DNA of 37,452 nucleotides. It comes from Emcibacteraceae bacterium (lineage in GTDB: Bacteria; Pseudomonadota; Alphaproteobacteria; Sphingomonadales; Emcibacteraceae). Below are positions 1 to 8,173 of the stretch, one piece after another; position 1 is the first letter of the stretch; each line of letters opens with the position of its first letter. Position numbers and translations under genes: made by a program. The notes under the pieces were generated by a model that worked only from the letters and a program-made list of their open reading frames with translations, searched no databases and was not told the origin of the DNA. The DNA lies in the NCBI GenBank assembly GCA_028281625.1, contig JANQJN010000139.1, positions 1 to 37,452 on the forward strand, read 5' to 3'.

Positions 1-2
1 TT

Positions 3-677
3 AGCCGAAAACATGGTGTGACGGTTAAGGCGATTATTGTTGAAAATAACCTACGTCCGCCTTATCTCCTAAAACCCGGGCAAACGTTAAGTGTGCCCGT
101 AGGCAGCACTTATATCGTGAAGCGGGGTGATACTGTATACGGTGTTTCCCGTGCAAACGGCATAACAATGAATGATTTGGTGCGGATCAACGGACTTAGG
201 CAGCCTTATGCGCTTGCAGTAGGGCAGCAATTGAAACTCCCGGGTAGAAGCGGAAATAGTGCTACGCGAGTTGCGACCCTACCTCCGCCGCCCATATCCG
301 GCAAAGGATTTATGTGGCCGGTCAGCGGCACCGTAATATCCAGCTATGGCCCGAAGCAAGCGGGTTATCACAACGACGGCGTTAACATTCGCGCACCAAT
401 GGGTAGCTCGGTTTACGCATCGGAAAGCGGTGTGGTCGTCCACGCCAGTAACAAACTTCGCGGCTATGGTAATCTGATTTTGATCAAGCATGACAATGGC
501 TGGGTTACGGCCTATGCCCATAATGACAAGCTGCTGGTCAAGAAAGGTGATCAGGTCGTCCGTGGCCAGGTGGTCGCACAGGTAGGTAGCACTGGGCGTG
601 TTGATAGCCCACAACTTCATTTTGAAATGCGTAAAGGCTCCCGCGCAGTAAATCCTATACAATATTTACGCAGTTAG
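3..677 (+). CDS. LysM / M23 (LytM-like) envelope protein, NlpD/DipM type, 5' end missing
   Basis: The reading frame is open to the left edge, so the N-terminus lies outside the window; a GTG at 18 is probably internal because LysM sequence continues before it. Visible domains are the end of one LysM repeat (up to about base 105), a complete LysM repeat (about 105-245), a Pro-rich linker and a C-terminal M23/LytM domain (about 310-670). The stretches LRGYGNLILIKH and AYAHND are very like those of NlpD. The usual H-x-G-I-D metal motif reads N-D-G-V-N, and the usual H-x-H before F-E reads Q-L-H, so key zinc and catalytic residues are replaced. Family knowledge: such degenerate LytM proteins activate periplasmic cell-wall amidases during division rather than cutting peptidoglycan themselves. 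LysM repeats bind peptidoglycan. An amidase-activator role is inferred from these losses. Confidence 0.88.
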   Translation, partial: SRKHGVTVKAIIVENNLRPPYLLKPGQTLSVPVGSTYIVKRGDTVYGVSRANGITMNDLVRINGLRQPYALAVGQQLKLPGRSGNSATRVATLPPPPISGKGFMWPVSGTVISSYGPKQAGYHNDGVNIRAPMGSSVYASESGVVVHASNKLRGYGNLILIKHDNGWVTAYAHNDKLLVKKGDQVVRGQVVAQVGSTGRVDSPQLHFEMRKGSRAVNPIQYLRS

Positions 678-680
678 GGT

Positions 681-712
681 AAAAAAGACGACGACCCGTT
701 TACCGGATCGTC
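681..712 (-). terminator. Rho-independent terminator of the fumarylacetoacetase-family gene
   Basis: On the minus strand a hairpin is formed by 690-694 with 708-712 and, after one mismatch, 696-698 with 704-706, around a five-base loop. It is followed within three bases by six U residues (A run at 681-686 on the plus strand). On the plus strand no T run follows, so it serves the leftward gene ending at 750. Confidence 0.6.
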
Positions 713-749
713 TCCTAAATGTCATTCAGTGTTTTTGTCCTCTTGAGAC

Positions 750-1907
750 TTAGGGACGATAAGAGCTCACAGGCGGCAGCTGTGATCCCGAAAGGTCGTC
801 GGGAACGCCTGTCTCTTGTCTCACGGTGTGTGTAAGTGAACCGATACCCTCAATATTTGCAGTGATCGTTTCACCATCGATCAGATATCCGGACCCAGTT
901 GCGCGCTCAACCCGGCCAGCGCCCGTTCCACCAGATGTTCCGCTTTGAAGTACATCACCAGGGAAGAGTGTAATGAGCGACGAGGCATATTCGATCAGTT
1001 CCGGGATATTATGGATCATATCACCGGCTTTCGCTTCCTGCACTGTTACACCATCAATGACCAGAGTCTGATGGAGACGCTCCATGGGGTCGCCGTAGAA
1101 TTCCTTCGGCACAATCCAGGGGCCGTGAGGCGCAAATGTGTCATGACCTTTGCCGACAAACCAGTCAGTGCTGAAGCCCGCACCGCCTGGTGGTCTGCCA
1201 CCCCGGTCGGATATATCCATAGCGACCATATAGCCGAATACGTGATCATAGGCTCGGTCCGCAGATATATACTTGCCGCTTTTGCCGAAGACGATAGCCA
1301 TTTCCACTTCCCATTCAATGGCGTCGCGCCCATAAGGCATTATGATGTCTTCGCCGTCACCGATAATGGCGCCTCGGGTAGGCTTTAAAAACAGGTAAGG
1401 AACACCCCGATTTACTTGACGCTCACGGGTTTGCGCCGCTAGTTCCTCTTCAGTACAGCCCTCACAGGCATGGGTATAAAAATTTACCGCTGCATTCATA
1501 AGTTTGCTTGGATACTGAATTGGGGCCATGATGTCCACGTCAGCCACGGGGTGAATAAATCGTTGCTCGGCGCTAAGCATGTCACCTTCAACAAGCCAGT
1601 TCACGATTTCATAGACCCGGTATTTAAGACCGTATTCATACTGTGAAATAAGCCCGAGCATATCATCCGGGATGTTCATCTCGGGATACTGCGGGAGTAG
1701 CTCCAGAGCTCTATTGGCCGCTGCGAGGTCAACAATCAACTCGTCATTTTGCATCACCAGACCTACTGTCGGAATATCATCTATCGCAAAGGTGCCTACC
1801 TTGAACGGTTGAGCCGATTCAACCGCTTGGGCTGAGACTGTATGTGGGCTGACGAAAATCACCAGCGCAGCAACATATAACAGGGAAAATAGGGAGTTTT
1901 TTATCAT
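750..1907 (-). CDS. Fumarylacetoacetate hydrolase-family protein with a signal peptide
   Basis: A 385-residue protein. Residues 1-26 form a Sec-type signal peptide (hydrophobic core, then SAQA), so the product is predicted to be periplasmic. The rest is a fumarylacetoacetate hydrolase (FAH) fold: the divalent-metal ligands are visible as E200 and E202 (E-W-E-V-E) and D231 (AMDISD), with the family-typical D-V-L-x-x-G-T-S-G-G-T-G segment near the C-terminus. FAH-family enzymes use Mg2+ or Ca2+ to cleave C-C bonds of diketo acids, or act as hydratases or decarboxylases; the substrate here cannot be told. The start is well supported: AGGAGG lies five bases before the ATG. It is divergent from the gamma-glutamyltransferase gene. 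Export is unusual, because characterised FAH-family members are mostly cytoplasmic. Confidence 0.88.
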   Translation of the reverse strand: MIKNSLFSLLYVAALVIFVSPHTVSAQAVESAQPFKVGTFAIDDIPTVGLVMQNDELIVDLAAANRALELLPQYPEMNIPDDMLGLISQYEYGLKYRVYEIVNWLVEGDMLSAEQRFIHPVADVDIMAPIQYPSKLMNAAVNFYTHACEGCTEEELAAQTRERQVNRGVPYLFLKPTRGAIIGDGEDIIMPYGRDAIEWEVEMAIVFGKSGKYISADRAYDHVFGYMVAMDISDRGGRPPGGAGFSTDWFVGKGHDTFAPHGPWIVPKEFYGDPMERLHQTLVIDGVTVQEAKAGDMIHNIPELIEYASSLITLFPGDVLQSGTSGGTGAGRVERATGSGYLIDGETITANIEGIGSLTHTVRQETGVPDDLSGSQLPPVSSYRP

Positions 1908-1983
1908 TTCTGCCTCCTGTGCATGGCCCGAACAAAACCGTCAGTTTTATCTAAGGACATGTGTCTATTATTTTTTTTAAGAA

Positions 1984-2001
1984 TCTCACCCCCTTGTGAG
2001 A
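1984..2001. promoter_or_regulatory. Inverted repeat in the divergent promoter region, possible operator
   Basis: TCTCAC and GTGAGA are perfect complements separated by six bases, midway between the divergent FAH-family and ggt genes. A further TCTCAC half-site occurs at 2088-2093. There is no T run on the correct side for a terminator in either direction, so a protein-binding site is the likelier reading. The rest of the 1908-2156 gap shows only the two ribosome-binding sites (AGGAGG for the left gene, GGGGAG for the right). Confidence 0.3.
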
Positions 2002-2156
2002 CATAAAAACGGTATCTGTCCGCCCGGCTATTGTCCAGTGTTTTGGTAAAATTGTTTATCAATAACTGCTTTCTGCCGATAGCTGACTCTCACTGTTCCC
2101 GTCTGGACTAACTAATGTGAAATTTGTAAACTCACTTTTTTCAAAGGGGAGACATC

Positions 2157-3935
2157 ATGAAAATTAGTAAATTTTTACTGGGTTTAGCGATCATTGTTGC
2201 TGGACAAAGTGTTGTATTTGCACAGGTAAAGGAAATTAATATCAACAAAGGTGGTGGTGATCGCATTTATGGTAAGCCGTGGGCGACACGTAGTGCAGTG
2301 CTTGCAACCAATGCCATGGCGGCGACCAGTCACCCTCTCTCAAGCCAGATTGCCATTGATGTCTTGAAATCCGGCGGAAATGCTGTTGATGCGGCAATTG
2401 CGGCCAATGCGGCGCTTGGACTGATGGAGCCTACCGGGAACGGTATTGGTGGGGACCTTTTTGCGATCATCTGGGATCCGAAAACCGAGCAGCTTTACGG
2501 CCTTAATGCCTCTGGCCGTTCTTCCATGAGCCAAACCCTTGCAGAACTACAGGATAAACTTGGTGAGGATACCAAACATGTACCGGGTTTCGGAATGTAT
2601 TCCGTGACCGTGCCGGGTGCCGTGGATGGCTGGGATATGCTGCTTAAACGCTTTGGAACCAAGGATATGGCGGAATTGTTGGCTCCAACTATTAAATATG
2701 CCCGTGACGGTTTTCCAATGACCCAGGTGATCGGCGGCGATATGGAGCGCAACGTAACATCCTATGGTCGTCGCCATGAGCGGGGCGTCATCGAAGAATA
2801 TGATAATTTTAAAAACCTGTATTTCAAGGGTGGTAAAGCGCCGGCAGAAGGGGAGATTTTTAAGAATCCCGATCTTGCGGATACACTTGAGCTTATTGCT
2901 CGTGAAGGGCGTGATGCCTTTTACAAAGGCGATATCGCCCGTACGATGGCGACCTATATGGAACGGATTGGGGGGCCACTGACATACGAAGATTTTGCTG
3001 CCCACACCAGCAATTGGGTAGAGCCGGTATCAACCAATTACCGCGGGCTTGATGTCTGGGAACTGCCACCAAACGGTCAGGGGATCGCTGCGCTAATGAT
3101 CCTCAACATTATGGAAGGTTTTGATCTAAAAGCCATGGGTCGTGATAATCCTGATTACTGGCATACCTTTGTGGAAGCGTCGAAGCTGGTCTATGAAGAC
3201 CGGGCAAGATTTTATGCTGATCCGGATTTTTATGATAATCCGGTGGAGAAACTCATTTCCAAGGAATATGCGGACGAGCGCCGTGCGCTTATTGATATGG
3301 ACAAGGCTGCGCTTAAGATCGAACATGGGGATCCAAAATTGCTGGAAGGGGATACCATCTATCTGGCGGTGGCCGATGAGAACGGTATGATGATTTCGCT
3401 GATCCAATCCAACTATTCACAGATGGGATCCGGCCTCGTGCCAGATGGTCTTGGTTTTGCCTTTCAAAATCGTGGTTCGTCCTTTTCATTGGATCCTGAT
3501 CACCCCAATGCGTATGCGCCTAACAAACGGCCATTCCATACCATTATTCCGGCGTTTGTCACCAAAGACGGTAAGCCGTGGATGAGCTTTGGTCTCATGG
3601 GCGGCGCGATCCAGCCACAGGGCCACGCGCAGATCATTGTCGATATGGTTGATTTTGGTATGACCGTGCAGGAAGCCGGGGATGCTGCACGTTTTTTCCA
3701 TGTGGGTTCCACTGACCCCAGTGACAACAAGGAATTTATGGAAGATGGTGGCACAATCTTGATCGAACGCGGTGTTTCGGTGGCTATTGCCGAAGAACTT
3801 CGAAAGCGCGGTCACCAAGTGCGCTATACCACCGGACCCTTTGGCGGTTATGAAGCGATATACCGCGATCCGGAAACGGGCGTCTATTGGGGCGCCACTG
3901 AAATGCGTAAAGACGGAACAGCGATCGGCTACTGA
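2157..3935 (+). CDS. ggt: Gamma-glutamyltransferase (gamma-glutamyl hydrolase) precursor
   Basis: A 592-residue member of the Ntn-hydrolase gamma-glutamyltransferase family, which cleaves glutathione and other gamma-glutamyl compounds in the periplasm. Residues 1-22 are a signal peptide ending VFA. The large-subunit part carries GGNAVDAAIAAN and GNGIGGD. The small-subunit nucleophile is expected at T400 (GDTIYL), where autocleavage would split the precursor. Downstream, the GLMGGAIQPQGHAQ segment forms the oxyanion/substrate-binding region. The local motifs (GDTIYL rather than the T-T-H pattern, and M-G-G-x-x-Q-P-Q-G-H) resemble the more divergent GGT-like enzymes, so the acceptor and true substrate are uncertain. 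GGGGAG lies seven bases before the ATG. The gene stands alone, divergent from the FAH-family gene. Confidence 0.93.
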   Translation: MKISKFLLGLAIIVAGQSVVFAQVKEININKGGGDRIYGKPWATRSAVLATNAMAATSHPLSSQIAIDVLKSGGNAVDAAIAANAALGLMEPTGNGIGGDLFAIIWDPKTEQLYGLNASGRSSMSQTLAELQDKLGEDTKHVPGFGMYSVTVPGAVDGWDMLLKRFGTKDMAELLAPTIKYARDGFPMTQVIGGDMERNVTSYGRRHERGVIEEYDNFKNLYFKGGKAPAEGEIFKNPDLADTLELIAREGRDAFYKGDIARTMATYMERIGGPLTYEDFAAHTSNWVEPVSTNYRGLDVWELPPNGQGIAALMILNIMEGFDLKAMGRDNPDYWHTFVEASKLVYEDRARFYADPDFYDNPVEKLISKEYADERRALIDMDKAALKIEHGDPKLLEGDTIYLAVADENGMMISLIQSNYSQMGSGLVPDGLGFAFQNRGSSFSLDPDHPNAYAPNKRPFHTIIPAFVTKDGKPWMSFGLMGGAIQPQGHAQIIVDMVDFGMTVQEAGDAARFFHVGSTDPSDNKEFMEDGGTILIERGVSVAIAEELRKRGHQVRYTTGPFGGYEAIYRDPETGVYWGATEMRKDGTAIGY

Positions 3936-4084
3936 TTGCGATTGAATATTGATTCTGGCATTTCCCATCGGACCCGCACAGTAGACTATAGTTAATTTAT
4001 CATAGTATCTGTCGTTTATCCCTTGCAGGTCCCGATAAATTCGCTATACAGCAATAATGAAAAATTTGATGAACTGGTTAAACA

Positions 4085-5455
4085 ATGGCAGGCGCAGTGA
4101 GCAGCAGAGATCCTCTGAGAGGAAATGTGAAGTCCGTCTTCTGGCGATATTCGATCCCGGAAGTGATAGGCCTGCTTGCTATTTGGTCAGCAGGACTGGT
4201 TGATTCCATATTCCTTGGACATTTTGTAGGACCGCAGGCACTGGCGACGGTGAACCTGGCGATTCCAGCCGTGAACATGTTCTTCTCGCTGGCATTACTC
4301 ATTGGCGTGGGTGGTGCGGTGGTTTGCGGAAAGTTCATTGGTGAAGGACGTCCGAACAAGGCAAACCGGGTGTTTACAACTACCATGTTGTTGGGTGCCA
4401 TCATTTCAGCAGTGCTGCTATTGCTCAGTTTAATATATCTGGAAGAAATAGTGGCTGGGCTGGGTGCGACCACTGAACAACTCAACCAGCTGCTTACCAT
4501 TTATTTGGGGATCATCATCTGGGTTGCGCCCATTTATATTCTGGAACTATTGCTCTTTTATTTTGTGCGTCTTGATGGGCAGCCTGATCTGGCATCAGGT
4601 GCCTTTGTGGTAGGGTCCTTTATGAATATTGGTCTTGATTGGTTGTTCATCGGCGTTTATGGCTGGGGTATTGAAGGTGCAGCGATTGCAACTGGCCTGT
4701 CTGCGCTTACTAACTTCCTGATTTTAATGCCTTATTTCTTCACAAGGTTTTCAAAACTGAAGTTCAGCAGGCCGCTGTCTGATTGGCGGTTGCTCTTCAG
4801 AGCCTACGTCAATGGCATTTCCGATTTTACCAATGAAATGTCAGTGGGGATCACCACGCTGATCTTTAACTGGGTGATGATTTCCCGCCTCGGCATGGAA
4901 GGGGTGGCGGCGCTTCTGATCATCAACAATCTATGGGTGATGGGAGTTTACATCAGCATCGCGCTTTCGGATTCGCTGCAACCAATCATCAGCCAGAATT
5001 ACGGCGCAAAGAATCCGGATCGGATTGTAGAATTTCTGCGGATTGCCTTCAAAGCAATCATGAGCTTCAGTGCCATTTTAATCGTCGCAATCGTAATGTT
5101 CCCGGACATGATCGTAAGCGTCTTTCTGGATGCTGAAGAAATTCTCACCCGGGAAATTTCAGTGGAATTCCTGACCTATATGTGGCCAGCATTTATATTT
5201 GTTGGTCTCAATATTTTGCTTACGGTGTATTTCACATCCATGCAAAAACCGATCGAGTCCGGTGCCATTGCGTTTGCGCGAAGCCTTGTTCTGCCTGCAA
5301 GCGGGCTGCTGCTATTGCCTCTTTTCCTGGGCAATGTAGGCATGTTTGTGATGTTGCCGCTTGCAGAAGGGCTCACTTTTGTGCTGGCGGCTTATTTCTT
5401 TACCAGAAAAAAGCCTGCCGATATTATCAAAGAAGACGCAGTGGATTCGATTTAG
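4085..5455 (+). CDS. MATE family efflux transporter
   Basis: A 456-residue membrane protein with about twelve hydrophobic segments in two six-helix halves, the layout of the multidrug and toxin extrusion (MATE) family, cation-coupled exporters in the inner membrane. The N-terminal segment DSIFLGHFVGPQALATVNLAIP is the typical first-helix and loop signature. An in-frame stop at 4079-4081 makes ATG 4085 the first possible start, yet no good Shine-Dalgarno sequence precedes it, so translation may be weak. The last four bases overlap the end of the convergent M14 peptidase gene. The substrate cannot be predicted. Confidence 0.92.
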   Translation: MAGAVSSRDPLRGNVKSVFWRYSIPEVIGLLAIWSAGLVDSIFLGHFVGPQALATVNLAIPAVNMFFSLALLIGVGGAVVCGKFIGEGRPNKANRVFTTTMLLGAIISAVLLLLSLIYLEEIVAGLGATTEQLNQLLTIYLGIIIWVAPIYILELLLFYFVRLDGQPDLASGAFVVGSFMNIGLDWLFIGVYGWGIEGAAIATGLSALTNFLILMPYFFTRFSKLKFSRPLSDWRLLFRAYVNGISDFTNEMSVGITTLIFNWVMISRLGMEGVAALLIINNLWVMGVYISIALSDSLQPIISQNYGAKNPDRIVEFLRIAFKAIMSFSAILIVAIVMFPDMIVSVFLDAEEILTREISVEFLTYMWPAFIFVGLNILLTVYFTSMQKPIESGAIAFARSLVLPASGLLLLPLFLGNVGMFVMLPLAEGLTFVLAAYFFTRKKPADIIKEDAVDSI

Positions 5456-8019
5456 TTTCTTGGCCTTACAAAGGCCTTTGAAAAATAAATCCCATTTAAG
5501 AACATCTTGTTTGATCCATAAAAATACGCCCGGAAATTAGGGTTATTGGCAAACAATATCACGGAACCTTGTCCAAGCCGCTCCGCCACAACATTGGCTT
5601 TTCCAGCGAGGCGCGCCTGATTATCTTCAGATGCAAACCCGGATGCGAGCGCATTTTCCGGAATGGATACGACCGTTGCGTAAGGATTTTGCGGTGGTTC
5701 AAACGCAATCAATGTATCGCGGTGGGTATAAATCTCACGGCTGGTATAGCCGTAACCAATCGGATGGGTGTTATCCAAATCCCCCTGCATGATTGCGCCG
5801 CCGACAATATTTTCCACTTCGTTTGGAATACGGTCCGCATAATCCTGTCTGCCCAGCTCATATTCTTCGTTTGGATCTTCAATATCCAACAATATCTCGG
5901 CGGCCCATTTGGCGCCCTGACGGTGAGCTATTACCGTTCCGCCATCACGAACCCAACGGCGCATTTTACGGGTAAGATTGTCGTCGTTGGCATTATAGCT
6001 GCCACCAACAAAAATAATGTGGGTGTATTTGCTGATATCCAGGGAACCAAGGCCACGCTTATTATAAAGTGTCACAGGAATATTCATACGGTGGTCCAGC
6101 AGATGCCAGACTTCCCCTGCGTCATAAGCGCGCGTGCCTTCTCCTACAAGCAGAAGTATATTCGGTTTTTCAATGTTCGCGAAATTTCGGCTACCAAGGT
6201 CCATGCCGGCAGTTGGGGTACGAATGCTGCTGACCGAGTGCACCTTAATACCATCCTGCTTCGCAATAGTTTTCATTATTTCATGAAGTTCGTTGCCGGA
6301 GAGCTCGCTGCCCTGCCAGCCCGTGGACACCATGATGCTGCCGTATCCCATTTCATGAACACCTTCAGCGGTTTCAATGGAGAACGGCATGGTTGCAGCT
6401 TTTGGTCTGACCCCAGCTTGCAGAAGGCGGTTTAGCGCGCGCGGCGCATAATATTCATTCCATTCAAACAAATAGGCGGCCTCCGCCATCATCGGTTCCG
6501 GTGCACTTTCAAACATCGGTTCCACAAGAGCACCTGCACTACTCAGTTCACGGCTTCCTACAGGTGCATAATCCATGCCAAAGGCAAGTGGCATGGTAAA
6601 GCCGGATACATCATAAAATGTGTTATTTTCAAAAGTGGTTATTTTTTCGAATATACCTTTGATCAGCGTGTATTGTGCCTGGCTGGTTTTAACCATATAG
6701 CTTTCGCCGGCTCTGTATGTTTTGCCGTCAACGGTCACATCTTCATCCATGATGTTTACGTCGATCTGATGACGATTTAAAAGATCGCGAAAATGATATC
6801 CGCGTGCCTTATCCTTTGGTGAGGCAAAAATATAGCCCTTCACATCGTCATCGGCCGCCAGGTCCATTGCGTTTTCAAAAAAGCGTTTTTGGTAATCAAG
6901 AAGGCGCGGACGCAGTTCTAGACCCGCACGTATCAAGGAAAGGCTGATATTAAGATATGTTCGCACGTTATCTCTGAAGGACATTTTGCCGTGTATGGTT
7001 TCTACGTTACCAAGTGATCTTGCCTGTTCAAAAAGCATCCCAATCCCAGCATTCATATGAGGGTAGGTGGCTCCTTTTCCGATATAAAAGTTGTCATACC
7101 CTTCTTCACTGAAATAAAGTCGCGCTTCACTATCCATGAAGTCACGAGGACGGTCTGTTACTTCGTCAAGAAGATCAATGGATTCTGTTGGAATATATGG
7201 GAAGGTTCGCTGCGGTACTCCTGGTGGTATATAAAAGGTACTATTGGTTCCCATTTCATGCATATCCGCACTTAAGTTTGGTTTCCATTCATGGAATTTT
7301 TTAACCCATCCTTGTGGCCCCGGCTGGGTTAGAAGCAGCCATTGACGGTTAAGATCAAACCAATAGTGATTGGTTCGTCCTCCAGGCCAACCTGTATTAT
7401 GATTTAGGCCATTTGGATCGGTTATTGTAACGTTGGAGCCATACGTATGATTCCATGCAGCTTCTCGCGCATTGCCATCGGGGTTGAATATTGCCAAGAT
7501 TAAAACGACACTATTCTGAAGCGTTTCTTCAATATAGTCACCTTGTGCAGCAGCAAGATAATAAGCGACCGCCATTGAACTGTCATTTGAACTGACCTCC
7601 GCACCATGGACACCGTAATTTAACCAGGTCACTACCGGCATATCATCGGAAATTTGCTGATTTGAATTGGGATCCGAAAGTGCCACATGTGCCGCTTTTA
7701 TTTCATCAATACGAGCCATATTTTCTGGGGACGTAATCGTCAGCATTAGTATGTCTCGTCCTTCGTGGCTTTTGGCGATGGTTTCAACGCTCACCCGATC
7801 GGATTTCTCGGCTACTGTACGCATGTAGCTCACAAGCAAGTCATGGCGGGCGACACGATGTCCCAGCGGATGGCCAATGATTTCTTCTGGTTTAGGGATG
7901 GATGGATCATATGTCACATCATCGGGATAGAAGCTTTTCCCTCTTATGTCCTGGCCGAAGGTTGGCGCTGCGATTAAACAAAGAAATGCAACAGAAAAAA
8001 ATAACTTTAACAGTTTCAT
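5452..8019 (-). CDS. Periplasmic M14 family zinc carboxypeptidase with C-terminal amidotransferase-like region
   Basis: An 855-residue protein. A signal peptide (about residues 1-22, ending TFG-Q) directs it to the periplasm. The N-terminal half is an M14 metallocarboxypeptidase: H138 and E141 in the HGAE motif and H254 in ADMHEMG are the expected zinc ligands, and E331 (MLFEQ) is the likely catalytic glutamate. From about residue 600 the segment NILLLVGEGTRAYDAGEVWHLL and the later IIFVGGS resemble a class I glutamine-amidotransferase-like (flavodoxin-type) fold that large bacterial M14 proteins often carry; its role is unknown. GGGAG lies six bases before the ATG. Family knowledge suggests removal of C-terminal residues from peptides; the specificity is not readable. 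Confidence 0.92.
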   Translation of the reverse strand: MKLLKLFFSVAFLCLIAAPTFGQDIRGKSFYPDDVTYDPSIPKPEEIIGHPLGHRVARHDLLVSYMRTVAEKSDRVSVETIAKSHEGRDILMLTITSPENMARIDEIKAAHVALSDPNSNQQISDDMPVVTWLNYGVHGAEVSSNDSSMAVAYYLAAAQGDYIEETLQNSVVLILAIFNPDGNAREAAWNHTYGSNVTITDPNGLNHNTGWPGGRTNHYWFDLNRQWLLLTQPGPQGWVKKFHEWKPNLSADMHEMGTNSTFYIPPGVPQRTFPYIPTESIDLLDEVTDRPRDFMDSEARLYFSEEGYDNFYIGKGATYPHMNAGIGMLFEQARSLGNVETIHGKMSFRDNVRTYLNISLSLIRAGLELRPRLLDYQKRFFENAMDLAADDDVKGYIFASPKDKARGYHFRDLLNRHQIDVNIMDEDVTVDGKTYRAGESYMVKTSQAQYTLIKGIFEKITTFENNTFYDVSGFTMPLAFGMDYAPVGSRELSSAGALVEPMFESAPEPMMAEAAYLFEWNEYYAPRALNRLLQAGVRPKAATMPFSIETAEGVHEMGYGSIMVSTGWQGSELSGNELHEIMKTIAKQDGIKVHSVSSIRTPTAGMDLGSRNFANIEKPNILLLVGEGTRAYDAGEVWHLLDHRMNIPVTLYNKRGLGSLDISKYTHIIFVGGSYNANDDNLTRKMRRWVRDGGTVIAHRQGAKWAAEILLDIEDPNEEYELGRQDYADRIPNEVENIVGGAIMQGDLDNTHPIGYGYTSREIYTHRDTLIAFEPPQNPYATVVSIPENALASGFASEDNQARLAGKANVVAERLGQGSVILFANNPNFRAYFYGSNKMFLNGIYFSKAFVRPRN

Positions 8020-8132
8020 GAAAGGCTCCCATCCCTGAATCTTGTGGTATTGCGCTAAATCCTATTCAAAAGAGTGAAAACAAGCAAGCAGGCGTCACAA
8101 AATTATCATTTCTTAAAGGTTTCAAAGTTATT

Positions 8133-8138
8133 TATAAT
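8133..8138 (+). promoter_or_regulatory. Candidate -10 element of the first asparagine-synthase-like gene
   Basis: A perfect TATAAT stands 35 bases before the proposed TTG start at 8174, which would give a short leader of about 30 bases. The matching -35 region (TTCTTA at 8110-8115, 17-base spacing) is poor, so the call rests mainly on the -10 box. Confidence 0.3.
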
Positions 8139-8173
8139 TTGAGAACATCCTCACGTCGTAATTGGAGTTGGAT

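Noticed and set aside
1984-2001. The TCTCAC/GTGAGA hairpin as a transcription terminator
   Set aside because: It lies upstream of both flanking genes, and neither strand has a U run after the stem; the T run at its left would be A residues in the leftward transcript.
4057-4200. A short frame beginning ATGAAAAATTTG upstream of the MATE gene
   Set aside because: It has no ribosome-binding site and soon runs in a different frame through the MATE coding sequence with no recognisable protein features.
5569-6435. A 288-codon open frame opposite the M14 peptidase gene
   Set aside because: It has no recognisable domain or good ribosome-binding site, and the minus-strand peptidase is coherent over the whole stretch, so this is a shadow frame.
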